Source: Mycobacterium sp. ELW1
GTDB lineage: Bacteria > Actinomycetota > Actinomycetes > Mycobacteriales > Mycobacteriaceae
Assembly: GCF_008329905.1 (NCBI RefSeq)
Contig: NZ_CP032155.1
Span: 5,580,001-5,644,000, forward strand
Direction: 5' to 3'
Length of the DNA: 64,000 nucleotides
The notes beneath the pieces were generated by a model that ran no database searches, was not told where the DNA came from, and saw nothing but the letters and a program-made list of their open reading frames with translations. Below, piece by piece: positions 42,706 to 51,066 of the stretch; the first letter of the stretch is position 1; every line of letters begins with the position of its first letter. A program made the translations under genes and the position numbers.

Positions 42706-43563
42706 ATGGCGTCAGAGCGACTGGTTGTCTGCGCAAGCCACAGCCCAGGCAAGGAACGCGATGTCGAGCGTGCGTTCGGACATCGGTTCCGTTCCGCGCT
42801 GGCTGAGGCGGCCGAACGCGTAGCGCGGTTCGACCCCGACGTGGTGGTGCTGTTCGGTGGCGACCATCGCCGCGCCTTCCGCCACGTCGTGCCGGCGTTC
42901 GGAGTGGCATTGTCAGCATCGATTCTGGCCGAGGGTGGCCACCCGGCCGGTGCCCTCGACGTCCCCTCGGCGCTGGCGCGCGGTCTGTGCGAACACCTCC
43001 TGTCGGCGGGCTACGACGTGGCGGCGTGCCGCGACATCGAACTGGATCACGCGTTCGCCCAACCTGTCCGGGACCTCGTCGGCGAGTTGGCGGCCAAGCC
43101 GGTTATTCCCGTGCCCGTTAACTGTGCCACCGCTCCCCTGCCCGCCGGACGCCGGGTCCGGGACTTCGGTGCAGAGGTCGGCCGATTCCTCGACGGGCTC
43201 GCCGAGCGGGTGCTGGTGATCGGCACGGGCGGGCTGTCGCACGCTCCGCCGAGCTTGGAGGTCGACGCTTACGATCTCAGCGACGAGGATCGAGCGCGCA
43301 TCATCTCCGAGGGTATGGCCGACGCGCGCAACAAGATTCGGCCGGATTGGGACACTGAAGTACTGGACGCGATGGCCAGTTGGGACGCGGACGCATTGAT
43401 CCGACTCGTCGACACCGCTCACGAACGAGCCGGTGCCGGCGCGAACGAGGTCAGGACCTGGCTCGCGGCCGGCGCCGCGGGGGGAGCCCGCCCCGTCACG
43501 CCGCTGGTCTACGAGCCGGTGCCGGAGTGGATAACCGGCATGGCGGTCGCCACCTCGGGGTGA
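42706..43563 (+). CDS. Class III extradiol ring-cleavage dioxygenase (LigB/MhpB-like)
   Basis: A 285-residue LigB-superfamily protein. It has VVCASHSPGKERDVERAF, VVVLFGGDHRRAF, DIELDHAFAQPVRDL and VLVIGTGGLSHAPPSLE, matching MhpB, the iron(II) dioxygenase cleaving 2,3-dihydroxyphenylpropionate. The conserved His-containing motifs are present, so meta cleavage of a catechol-like or enol substrate is expected. The ATG follows AGGAGGTGAGG; an in-frame ATG 30 bases earlier is an alternative. Its end is duplicated in decayed form at about 44.83 kb. Confidence 0.88.
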   Translation: MASERLVVCASHSPGKERDVERAFGHRFRSALAEAAERVARFDPDVVVLFGGDHRRAFRHVVPAFGVALSASILAEGGHPAGALDVPSALARGLCEHLLSAGYDVAACRDIELDHAFAQPVRDLVGELAAKPVIPVPVNCATAPLPAGRRVRDFGAEVGRFLDGLAERVLVIGTGGLSHAPPSLEVDAYDLSDEDRARIISEGMADARNKIRPDWDTEVLDAMASWDADALIRLVDTAHERAGAGANEVRTWLAAGAAGGARPVTPLVYEPVPEWITGMAVATSG

Positions 43564-43567
43564 CCAT

Positions 43568-43690
43568 CGACGTCGAACACGGTGCGGCACTTCTTGTGTG
43601 GGTCCTCCATCGCCTAGGTCGCTCTCAGCACCGGCGTGACGCACGCGACCGCTGCCCGCGAAGACCCGCGCCCAGTGGACAACGCCAGCT
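43568..43690 (-). pseudogene. Remnant of a CaiB/racemase C-terminal region
   Basis: On the minus strand this stretch reads ACVTPVL, two residues, a stop, then AMEDPHKKCRTVFD. That matches [26 protein letters not shown] of the intact racemase at 44856-45968 in order, with substitutions and a stop codon. It lies directly after the dioxygenase stop, as the intact racemase tail lies after a dioxygenase-tail remnant. It is non-functional. Confidence 0.72.
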
Positions 43691-43854
43691 GCGCAGAGCA
43701 CACCAACCGATATTAACCGGGATCACCCAGATAAATTATGGGCGCTAGTACGATCGGGCTGCACAGCTAGATTGTCGGGGGCCAATGGACATCACGGCTA
43801 TGTCGGGTGAAGCGAAATACTGCACGCCTCCTTATCGGACAGAAAGTGAGCGCG

Positions 43855-44778
43855 ATGCCAATCGTTAGAAGGAAGCCCCGTGCGGGCGAGCCTTCACCGA
43901 GCTCGACGGCGCCGGCTTGGTTTGTCGGCGCACTGACCGAGGAGCCCCAACACTCCGACATCGACGTTGACGGCTGCCGGATACATCTGCGCGCATGGGG
44001 AAATTCCGGCCTACCGCCTTTGATCTTTGTTCACGGCGGAGCAGCTCATTCCGGATGGTGGGATCACATCGCACCGTTCTTCAGCAAGTCCCATCGCGTC
44101 ATAGCCCTGGACCTCAGCGGACATGGCGATAGTGAGCCTCGCGGCAAGTACAACCCCTACACATGGGCGCGTGAAGTGCTCGCCGCCGGAGCCGCAGCCG
44201 GGCCGTCTGGTCGGCCAACCATTGTGGGTCACAGCATGGGCGGCTTTGTCGCATCCGCGGCGGCCGCTCACTACGGCGAGCAGATCGACAGCATCATCGT
44301 CATCGACTCACCGCTAAGGGACCAGGCGCCAGAAGAGGCACGACTTCGCGATCGAAAACGCCACTCGGGCGGTGATATGTCCAGGGAAGAAATCCTCGCC
44401 CGATTCCGGCCCGTACCCACGCAGGAGACGGTACTGCCCTACATTTGGAGCCATATTGCCGAGGAGTCGATACGGAAAACACCGACCGGATGGTCTTGGA
44501 AATTCGATCCCGCCGTCTTTGACACCAGCCTCGGCCGAATGCCGGCAAATCAGGAAAAGCTCGAGCGGTCAATAGCCGAGATGCCCTGCCGTATTGGATA
44601 TGTCCGTTCAGAAGCTGGCCTGGTGTCGCCCGACATGGCCGATCGGATCCGGAGCATGCTTGAACTCAGGGGGCCCTTTGTGGAGCTCGCTGCGGCCGGC
44701 CACCACCCCATGCTTGATCAACCGCTGGCTCTTGTGGCCACGCTTCGGACATTGCTCGAGATGTGGTCGATTACCTAG
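43855..44778 (+). CDS. Alpha/beta-hydrolase
   Basis: A 307-residue alpha/beta-hydrolase: oxyanion-hole region PPLIFVHGGAAHSGWWDHIA, nucleophile elbow IVGHSMGGFVAS, acid candidate in the IGYVRSEAGLVSPDM region, and catalytic His in AAAGHHPMLDQP. Relatives include meta-cleavage product hydrolases and esterases. Coming after an extradiol dioxygenase, it may hydrolyse the ring-cleavage product (inference). The ATG at 43855 is one of several possible starts (GTG 43846 or 43807). It sits in an island bounded by duplicated remnants of the flanking genes. Confidence 0.85.
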   Translation: MPIVRRKPRAGEPSPSSTAPAWFVGALTEEPQHSDIDVDGCRIHLRAWGNSGLPPLIFVHGGAAHSGWWDHIAPFFSKSHRVIALDLSGHGDSEPRGKYNPYTWAREVLAAGAAAGPSGRPTIVGHSMGGFVASAAAAHYGEQIDSIIVIDSPLRDQAPEEARLRDRKRHSGGDMSREEILARFRPVPTQETVLPYIWSHIAEESIRKTPTGWSWKFDPAVFDTSLGRMPANQEKLERSIAEMPCRIGYVRSEAGLVSPDMADRIRSMLELRGPFVELAAAGHHPMLDQPLALVATLRTLLEMWSIT

Positions 44779-44808
44779 CTTCGCGCGCGGTGCCGACCGG
44801 TTCGGAGT

Positions 44809-44885
44809 ACCGATCGCACTGGCTCCCGAAGCGGCTGCACCGGTGCCAGAGCGGATCACCGGGTTGGCGGTTGCGACCCCGGCAC
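44809..44885 (+). pseudogene. Remnant of an extradiol dioxygenase C-terminus
   Basis: On the plus strand, [14 protein letters not shown] corresponds to PVPEWITGMAVATS, the last residues of the intact dioxygenase at 42706-43563, with about 80 percent nucleotide identity. It is immediately next to the C-terminal end of the intact racemase and overlaps it slightly in antisense. It is the counterpart of the racemase remnant at 43568-43690. Confidence 0.7.
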
Positions 44886-45968
44886 GACGGGGCCGATTTG
44901 CGCAACGGCAGGCACCGGTGCGGGTGTTCTCGAAAACAGCGGCGCCGGGCCCGGCTGACGCACCCCACCAATATCGTGGAACACGTTGCGCGCCAACAAA
45001 TGTGGATCGTTCATCGCTTCGGCGATGGTCAGCACCGGGGTAACACACGCATCGGTATCGGCGAATGCGCGCGTCCAATGGTCGCGCGGGTGGCGCCCGA
45101 AGATTCCGGCGAAAAGCTCCCGCATCGCCGGCCAGCCGGTCTGGTCCCGCTGTGCGCCCACCGCAGCCGCTTCCACCCCCAATACCCGCAGCAGCTCGGC
45201 GAAGAACTTCGGCTCGAGCGCACCCACTGCGATGTACCTGCCGTCAGCGCACTCATAGGTGCAGTAGAACGGGGCCGAGCCGTCGAACACATTGTTGCCA
45301 CGGTCTTCTGACCACCTGCCATCGGCACGCATCGACCACAACACGTGGCCGAGCACCGGCGCTCCGTTCACGATCGCGGCATCGATCACCTGGCCACGCC
45401 CGGAGGTGTGCCGCTCGAACAATGCGGCGAGCACGCCGACCACGGCGAACATCGAACCGCCGCCGTAATCGCCGATCAGGTTCAGCGGCGGGGTGGGCGG
45501 CCGGTCGGGGTCGCCCATGGCGTGCAGCAAGCCGGTGAGCCCGATGTAGTTGATATCGTGCCCGGCCTGGTGAGCACGTGGACCCGTCTGGCCCCAGCCG
45601 GTGATACGGGCATAGACCAATCCCGGGTTGCGACGGCAACATTCGTCGGGACCAAGACCGAGTCGTTCGGTGACCCCGGGACGGAATCCCTCAAGCAGGA
45701 CATCAGCTCCGTCGATCAGCTTGCGCACCCGGTCGAGGTCCGCGGCGTCTTTGAGGTCGGCCGAGACGATTCGGCGCCCTCGCAATTGGGCTCCCCCGGT
45801 GCCATCCCCGGGTCGCTGGACCCGGATCACCTCGGCACCCAGATCGGCGAGCAGCATGGCAGCGTGCGGCCCGGGGCCCATGCCGGCCAGTTCGACGACC
45901 GTCACGCCCGCCAGCGGGCCTGTCAGTACCGGCGCGCCGCCATCATCCACGGGACTAGGATAGAACAT
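44856..45968 (-). CDS. Alpha-methylacyl-CoA racemase (family III CoA-transferase)
   Basis: A 370-residue CaiB-family protein of the racemase branch: [48 protein letters not shown] with the catalytic His-Asp pair, and [12 protein letters not shown] with the second catalytic Asp. These match the known alpha-methylacyl-CoA racemase active site. It epimerises 2-methyl-branched acyl-CoAs so beta-oxidation can continue. It is divergent from the CaiB transferase at 46073; a palindrome (46034-46047) lies between them. Confidence 0.92.
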   Translation of the reverse strand: MFYPSPVDDGGAPVLTGPLAGVTVVELAGMGPGPHAAMLLADLGAEVIRVQRPGDGTGGAQLRGRRIVSADLKDAADLDRVRKLIDGADVLLEGFRPGVTERLGLGPDECCRRNPGLVYARITGWGQTGPRAHQAGHDINYIGLTGLLHAMGDPDRPPTPPLNLIGDYGGGSMFAVVGVLAALFERHTSGRGQVIDAAIVNGAPVLGHVLWSMRADGRWSEDRGNNVFDGSAPFYCTYECADGRYIAVGALEPKFFAELLRVLGVEAAAVGAQRDQTGWPAMRELFAGIFGRHPRDHWTRAFADTDACVTPVLTIAEAMNDPHLLARNVFHDIGGVRQPGPAPLFSRTPAPVPAVAQIGPVVPGSQPPTR

Positions 45969-46033
45969 CTGACGTAATGAACATCTTCATTTGCTGTCCG
46001 GTATGGGCATTGAGCCTTCTGCTAGCTTTCATC

Positions 46034-46047
46034 TGACACTAATGTCA
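46034..46047. promoter_or_regulatory. Region C palindrome
   Basis: TGACACTAATGTCA lies between the divergent racemase (45968) and CaiB (46073) starts, 25 bp before the CaiB ATG. The arms are TGACA and TGTCA; similar sites occur at 42672, 53853 and 53942. Confidence 0.65.
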
Positions 46048-46072
46048 CGATAGCCCCCGGGAGGGAAAGGCA

Positions 46073-47257
46073 ATGACCGCTGCGCCGCTTGACGGCATCA
46101 CCGTCGTGAGCCTGGAGCAGGCCGTGGCCGCGCCGTATGCCACGCGCCAACTCGCCGACCTCGGGGCGCGCGTGATCAAGGTCGAACGCCCCGATGGCGG
46201 TGACTTCGCCCGTGGCTACGACCGTGCCGTGAATGGCGAGTCAAGCTACTTCGTATGGCTCAACCGCGGCAAGGAGTCTTTGACCCTCGACCTCAAACAG
46301 CCCGCCGGCCGCCGCGTGATACACCAGCTGCTCGACGGCGCCGACGTGCTCGTGCACAACCTGGGACCCGGCGCCGCGGGGCGACTGGGTCTGGATGCCG
46401 AGTCGGTGGCCCACCAGCACGCGCAGGTCATCACCGCCACGATCAGCGGATATGGCGACGACGGCCCCTGGCGGAGTCGCAAGGCGTACGACCTATTGGT
46501 GCAGGCCGAGGCCGGGCTGCTCTCGGTGACGGGTTCACCCACTCACGTTGCGCGGACCGGTGTTTCGATAGCCGACATCGCTGCGGGCATGTTCACCTAT
46601 TCCGGGATCCTCACCGCCCTGTACGCACGCGCGACCACCGGGGTGGTGCGCCCGGTGTCCGTGTCGTTGTTCGATGCGTTGGTCGAATGGATGTCCCAAC
46701 CGCTCTACTACGGCCACTATCGGGGCGCGGCGCCGGCGCGCTCGGGTGCCCGGCATCCGACAATCGCGCCATACGGACCCTTCACCGCCGGAGACGGAGG
46801 GACGATCCTGCTGGCTGTCCAGAATCCGCGAGAGTGGCAACGCCTTTGCGAAATCGTCTTGGACCGAACCGATCTGGTGATGGACCCGCGGTTCGCCACG
46901 AACCCGGATCGGGTGGCCAATCGCGACGAGTTGGATGCGATCATCACCGAAGCGGTCGCTGGATTGACCGCAGCGCAACTCGAAGAACTCCTGGAGCGAG
47001 CCGGCGTGGCGCACGCCCGGATGAACGATGTCGAACAGCTATGGCAGCATCCGGTGCTTTCCGACCGCGGACGCTGGCAGGAGGTCCAGATTCCCGGCGG
47101 GCAGGCGGGCGCCCTGGTGCCACCGGTTGGCTTGGTTGGCGTCGAGCCCCGACTCGGGGACGTGCCCGCACTTGGCGCACACAGTCGAAAGATACTGGCA
47201 GAGTTGGGCTATTCGCCGCTCGAGATCGACGAATTCGCCACCGCGGGCGTCACGTAG
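46073..47257 (+). CDS. Family III CoA-transferase (CaiB/BaiF)
   Basis: A 394-residue CaiB/BaiF protein with canonical segments: LDGITVVSLEQAVAAPYATRQLADLGARVIKVERP, VWLNRGKESLTLDLK, and the catalytic stretch KAYDLLVQAEAGLLSVTG carrying the expected Asp. It transfers CoA between an acyl donor and an acid acceptor, probably the activation step of region C. GGGAGGGAAAGG precedes the ATG. Its last 8 bases overlap the convergent tandem-TetR gene. Confidence 0.92.
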   Translation: MTAAPLDGITVVSLEQAVAAPYATRQLADLGARVIKVERPDGGDFARGYDRAVNGESSYFVWLNRGKESLTLDLKQPAGRRVIHQLLDGADVLVHNLGPGAAGRLGLDAESVAHQHAQVITATISGYGDDGPWRSRKAYDLLVQAEAGLLSVTGSPTHVARTGVSIADIAAGMFTYSGILTALYARATTGVVRPVSVSLFDALVEWMSQPLYYGHYRGAAPARSGARHPTIAPYGPFTAGDGGTILLAVQNPREWQRLCEIVLDRTDLVMDPRFATNPDRVANRDELDAIITEAVAGLTAAQLEELLERAGVAHARMNDVEQLWQHPVLSDRGRWQEVQIPGGQAGALVPPVGLVGVEPRLGDVPALGAHSRKILAELGYSPLEIDEFATAGVT

Positions 47258-48590
47258 CGCGGCCGTAGAACCCGCGTCTGATGCACGACACCAACAACTC
47301 GATGACGTCGTCGTGGCCGATGGGCTCGTCCATGTCGAGTGCCGCCTGTGGTACGCGCGTGACGAGCGCGCGCAGAATCAGCGCCGAGACCACCGGGTCG
47401 AACGGATACGCCCCCGGAGCGCTCACCAGCATCCTTGCCGCGCCGACGTCGATCACCACCTGGCCATGTTCCCCGATGCCGAGAATCGTGGGGTCGTCGG
47501 TGGTGCCCTCCGCCCAGGCATCGATGCAACCCGAATACCGGTCGTAGAAGTCGACGTACGTGGCCAGCCAGTGCTGCAGCGTGTCCCCCTCGGACAACGG
47601 ATCGACCTGCGCGATCCGCTCCGCGAACGCGATCCCGGCCTCGTAGATTTCGGCGGCCACGGCGGCGAGCAGGTCCTGCTTGTCGGTGAAGTACTTGTAA
47701 AACGTGCCCCGCGCCACGTTGGCCGCCGCGACGATGTCGTCGACGCTGGTACTGCGGTAGCCGCGGGCGCGGAATTGGGCGGCACCGGCATCGGCAAGCG
47801 CCGTCACCGTATTGACGGCCCGTTTGCTCAGCGGGGCAACGCGTTCGGCGATGGACAACCCCTCGACGTCAGGTTCCTCGGGCAACTCGACGGCGTCCAC
47901 ATCGCCCGCCGGGTCGCTGCTGGCATGCAACCGTAGCGACGTCAACACCGCGGTCGGGGTATCGGGGAACAACACCAGCTGCAGGAACACCGACAGCGTG
48001 TCGACGGTGTCCTTCGCGCTGCGCCCGTAGGCGCGGTTGGTGTGCACGAACAGGTTCATGCGGTGCACAAGCGCGGTCATCGTCATAGCGGCGACTTCGG
48101 GGTCGATGCCCTCAAGCCCCGATGCGGCGAGCCGTTCGGCGACCCGGTGGTTGTAGCTGCGCACGAAGCGGGTGATTTCGGGGCGCACCTTCGTGTCCGA
48201 CGACGCGATGGCCGTCCACTGGATGAACATGGTCGAGTACTTCTCGAACACCCAACTCCACTCGCCCAGCCACCAGTTCAGGTTGTCGAAGCCGACCTCG
48301 TCAGGGCCGAGAGGGCCGATACGCCGCGCCACGCGGAACAGGGCACCGCCGCACTCGTTGAGCAGCTCGAGAAATATCTCGTCCTTGCCCTTGAAGTATT
48401 GGTACAGCGTGGCGCGGGACACTCCCGCGGCCTTGGCGATCGCGTCCACGGACGTGTCGAAATACCCCAACCTGCCGAACAACTCCAGCGAGACCTCGGT
48501 GATCCGGCCCCGGGTACTGGCACCACGAGCGCCAATGGCAGGGCTGGACGGGCCGTAACTGGACCGGCGGACGATCGAGGCTTCGGACAT
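47250..48590 (-). CDS. Second tandem-duplicated TetR regulator
   Basis: A 446-residue protein with two TetR modules. The first HTH is at about residues 28-76 (ITEVSLELFGRLGYFDTS to SRATLYQYFKGKDEIF). The second is at about 265-315 (ALADAGAAQFRARGYRSTS to ARGTFYKYFTDKQDLLAA). It has the same architecture as 9722-11017 but is not a close copy. It ends the leftward operon with two MaoC genes. Likely regulator of the region C genes via the TGACACTARTGYCA sites; that is inferred from location. Confidence 0.92.
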   Translation of the reverse strand: MSEASIVRRSSYGPSSPAIGARGASTRGRITEVSLELFGRLGYFDTSVDAIAKAAGVSRATLYQYFKGKDEIFLELLNECGGALFRVARRIGPLGPDEVGFDNLNWWLGEWSWVFEKYSTMFIQWTAIASSDTKVRPEITRFVRSYNHRVAERLAASGLEGIDPEVAAMTMTALVHRMNLFVHTNRAYGRSAKDTVDTLSVFLQLVLFPDTPTAVLTSLRLHASSDPAGDVDAVELPEEPDVEGLSIAERVAPLSKRAVNTVTALADAGAAQFRARGYRSTSVDDIVAAANVARGTFYKYFTDKQDLLAAVAAEIYEAGIAFAERIAQVDPLSEGDTLQHWLATYVDFYDRYSGCIDAWAEGTTDDPTILGIGEHGQVVIDVGAARMLVSAPGAYPFDPVVSALILRALVTRVPQAALDMDEPIGHDDVIELLVSCIRRGFYGRAT

Positions 48591-48602
48591 GGTCGTTTCA
48601 GC

Positions 48603-49058
48603 CTATGGCCGATCCGAAGCCCGTGCGTCGCGGTGGGCGGTGTTTCGCGGGATAAAGAACTCCGCGGTCCCGGTGAGCGCAACATCGCCCGTCTGGCGGG
48701 TCGCGGTCAACTCAACGGTCAACCGCTCTCCGGCCGACTCCTCGGATACCGATGTGACCGTTCCTGCGCAGGTCAGCACATCACCCGGCCAGACCTGGTC
48801 ACGGAAACGGACTCCAAAACGCCGCACGTTGCGCGCGCCGAGCCAGTCGGTCGCGAACCCGGCCAGCAGAGCCGCGGAGAACATGCCTTGGGCGAAGACC
48901 GAGGGGTAACCCGCCGAACGTGCGAGTTCGTCGTCGTAATGCATGGGGTTGAGGTCGCCGGACGCCCCCGCGTAGCGCACGAACATCTGGCGGGTCAGTG
49001 GGCCGAACTCACGGGCCGGTGCCTGCATCCCCGGGCTCAGAGCGGCCGTCGCGGTCAC
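48603..49058 (-). CDS. MaoC-type hydratase (hydratase-2 half)
   Basis: A 151-residue hotdog protein: RYAGASGDLNPMHYDDE followed by GYPSVFAQGMFSAALLAGF. The Asp-Asn-His hydratase motif is present, with Gln in place of the usual His in the AxGM strand. The start overlaps the stop of the MaoC N-type gene (ATGA), repeating the pair arrangement of region A. The expected role is hydration of an enoyl-CoA. The tandem TetR follows after 12 bases. Confidence 0.9.
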   Translation of the reverse strand: MTATAALSPGMQAPAREFGPLTRQMFVRYAGASGDLNPMHYDDELARSAGYPSVFAQGMFSAALLAGFATDWLGARNVRRFGVRFRDQVWPGDVLTCAGTVTSVSEESAGERLTVELTATRQTGDVALTGTAEFFIPRNTAHRDARASDRP

Positions 49059-49492
49059 TGCTTCGCCGCTCTCTCGATGAAGGTGGCTTTGGCCTCAGCC
49101 ACCAATGTGCCTGCAGCGTCCCGATATTCAGTCACCACTGTGGCGAATCGCATCTCGCCTCCGCGCTTGCCCGGCTTGGCGAACCTATCGACCACCTTCT
49201 CCTGCGCGGTGAGCGTGTCACCTGCCGCGGGCAGGTCGCCGTGGAAGACGTATTCCTGTTCGCCGTGCAGCAGGCGCTTGCGCTCGAAACCCACGTTGAC
49301 CCGTACCCCCGGTGGCGCCCAGCGGGCGGCACTGGTCAGAAATGTCGGCGGGATGATGGCGTCGGGACCGCGATAGGCGGGATCATCGGTGAGCATGGCA
49401 TCGGCGAATTCGCCGATCTTCCCACGCTCGACCACGACCTCCCAGGTCCGCCCAACGTCCAGATCGGCGTCGTTGCCGCGCGATGAAGTCAT
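49055..49492 (-). CDS. MaoC dehydratase N-terminal-type subunit
   Basis: A 145-residue hotdog protein of the N-terminal MaoC type: VERGKIGEFADAMLTDDPAYRG, IPPTFLTSAARWAPP and LHGEQEYVFHGDLPAAGDTL. It lacks the catalytic motif and is translationally coupled to the hydratase half. ATG 49492 is preferred over an in-frame upstream codon because the operator-like sequence starts just before it. Confidence 0.88.
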   Translation of the reverse strand: MTSSRGNDADLDVGRTWEVVVERGKIGEFADAMLTDDPAYRGPDAIIPPTFLTSAARWAPPGVRVNVGFERKRLLHGEQEYVFHGDLPAAGDTLTAQEKVVDRFAKPGKRGGEMRFATVVTEYRDAAGTLVAEAKATFIERAAKQ

Positions 49493-49494
49493 AG

Positions 49495-49509
49495 TGACCA
49501 ATAGTGTCA
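49495..49509. promoter_or_regulatory. Region C palindrome, variant spacing
   Basis: TGACCAATAGTGTCA lies 2 bp upstream of the MaoC ATG and 61 bp before the divergent aldehyde dehydrogenase. It has a perfect half-site TAGTGTCA and one extra centre base. A further weak match, TGACAGAGGTGCCA, overlaps the dehydrogenase start at 49572-49585. Confidence 0.5.
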
Positions 49510-49570
49510 GAAAATCTGCACTGTGGGAACTGGAAATGGCCTTCACCACGAATGAGCTGCTTGTCCAAAG

Positions 49571-51043
49571 ATGACAGAGGTGCCAGAATCAGTGGCCATG
49601 GGCGTGTGGGCTAACGAGTTGGCGGCAAGCTACGTCGCAGGCAAATGGGTGAACGGACCCACCGAAACTCTGGCCGTGACGTCGCCGACCGACGGTGCTG
49701 TGCTGGGCACGATTGGCGTGGCAGGCGCCACGGAAGTGGACGCGGCCGTCGCCGCTGCCCGCGAAGCCCTGCCCACCTGGGCAGCAGCCTCCCCCGCCGA
49801 GCGCGGTGCGGCGCTGGGCAGGCTGGCCGACGCGCTTGCCGCACGCAAAGGTGATCTGGCAGACCTCACCACCGCCGAGATCGGGTCGCCCAGGTCGTGG
49901 AGCACCTTTGGCCAGGTGATCACCGCGACCGGGGTTCTCAAGGCGTACGCCGGCATCACCCCCGATTACCCCTTCTCGGTCAGTCGTCCCTCGATGACGG
50001 GGGGCACCGTGGACGTGCGACAGGTTCCCGTGGGGGTGGTCGCGGCCATCGTTCCGTGGAACACGCCGCTGTTCATCGCGGCACTGAAGCTCGGGCCCGC
50101 GCTCGCCGCCGGTTGCACTGTGGTGCTGAAGCCTGCGCCCGACGCACCTCTCGAATTCGGCGTGCTGACCGACGCGATGGAGGAAGCCGGGATTCCCGAT
50201 GGTGTCGTCAACATCGTCAACGGCGGAGCCGCCACCGGCGAATTTCTCACCGCGCATCCAGATGTCGACAAGGTCAGCTTCACCGGCTCGACGGCGGTCG
50301 GCGGACGGATCGCCGCATCGTGCGGATCACGAATCCGCCGCTGCAGCCTCGAACTCGGCGGCAAGTCACCGGCCATCGTTCTGCCGGACGCGCCGGTGGA
50401 GACGACGGTGCCTGGGCTCGTCGGTGGCGTGGTCGGCAACAACGGCCAGCTGTGTGCAGCGCTCACGCGCATTCTGCTGCCCCGCAGTCGCTACGACGAA
50501 TTCGCCGCGGCGCTGACCGCGGCCTTCGCCGGCCTGACCGTCGGCGATCCCGCCGATCGGGGCACCGATATCGGTCCATTGATCAACGAGGCCGCGCGCG
50601 ACAAATTCGAGGGCTTCCTGCGACGCGCGCGCGACAGCGGCGCCACCGTGCTGGTCGGCGGTGAATCGCTCAGCGGCCCAGGCTGGTTCGTGGCTCCCGC
50701 GCTCGTCGAAGCGAGCAACGACATGGAGATATCTCGCGAGGAAGTCTTCGGTCCGGTCGCGGTCGTCATCGCTTACGATGACTCGGGTCCCGACCCTGCC
50801 GCTGAGGCCGTGGCCCTTGCCAACGACTCCCGTTACGGGTTAGTCGGCGCGGTGTGGTCGGCTGACGACGCATGGGCCGCACAGGTCGCGGCGCAACTGC
50901 AGGTCGGATCGGTGGCGGTCAACTCCACCGCGGTGCTCGACTTCGCGAGCCCGTTCGGTGGCTTCAAACAGTCCGGCCTTGGCCGCGAGGGCGGCCCTGA
51001 GGGCATCGCGGGCTTCACCGAGTATCAAGCCATCATTCGCTAG
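49571..51043 (+). CDS. Aldehyde dehydrogenase
   Basis: A 490-residue NAD(P)-dependent aldehyde dehydrogenase: VPWNTPL near 162, FTGSTAVGGRI near 237, LELGGKSP with the general-base Glu at about 262, and NNGQLCAALTRI with the nucleophile Cys at about 295. All catalytic residues are present. Followed after 23 bases by the alcohol dehydrogenase, it would oxidise the aldehyde formed there to an acid. Divergent from the MaoC/tandem-TetR operon. Confidence 0.95.
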   Translation: MTEVPESVAMGVWANELAASYVAGKWVNGPTETLAVTSPTDGAVLGTIGVAGATEVDAAVAAAREALPTWAAASPAERGAALGRLADALAARKGDLADLTTAEIGSPRSWSTFGQVITATGVLKAYAGITPDYPFSVSRPSMTGGTVDVRQVPVGVVAAIVPWNTPLFIAALKLGPALAAGCTVVLKPAPDAPLEFGVLTDAMEEAGIPDGVVNIVNGGAATGEFLTAHPDVDKVSFTGSTAVGGRIAASCGSRIRRCSLELGGKSPAIVLPDAPVETTVPGLVGGVVGNNGQLCAALTRILLPRSRYDEFAAALTAAFAGLTVGDPADRGTDIGPLINEAARDKFEGFLRRARDSGATVLVGGESLSGPGWFVAPALVEASNDMEISREEVFGPVAVVIAYDDSGPDPAAEAVALANDSRYGLVGAVWSADDAWAAQVAAQLQVGSVAVNSTAVLDFASPFGGFKQSGLGREGGPEGIAGFTEYQAIIR

Positions 51044-51066
51044 CCATTGGGCTGGAGGGGAATTCA

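Noticed and set aside
42913-43701. Long minus-strand frame over the dioxygenase
   Set aside because: Antisense shadow; only its end overlaps the true racemase remnant, in a different frame.
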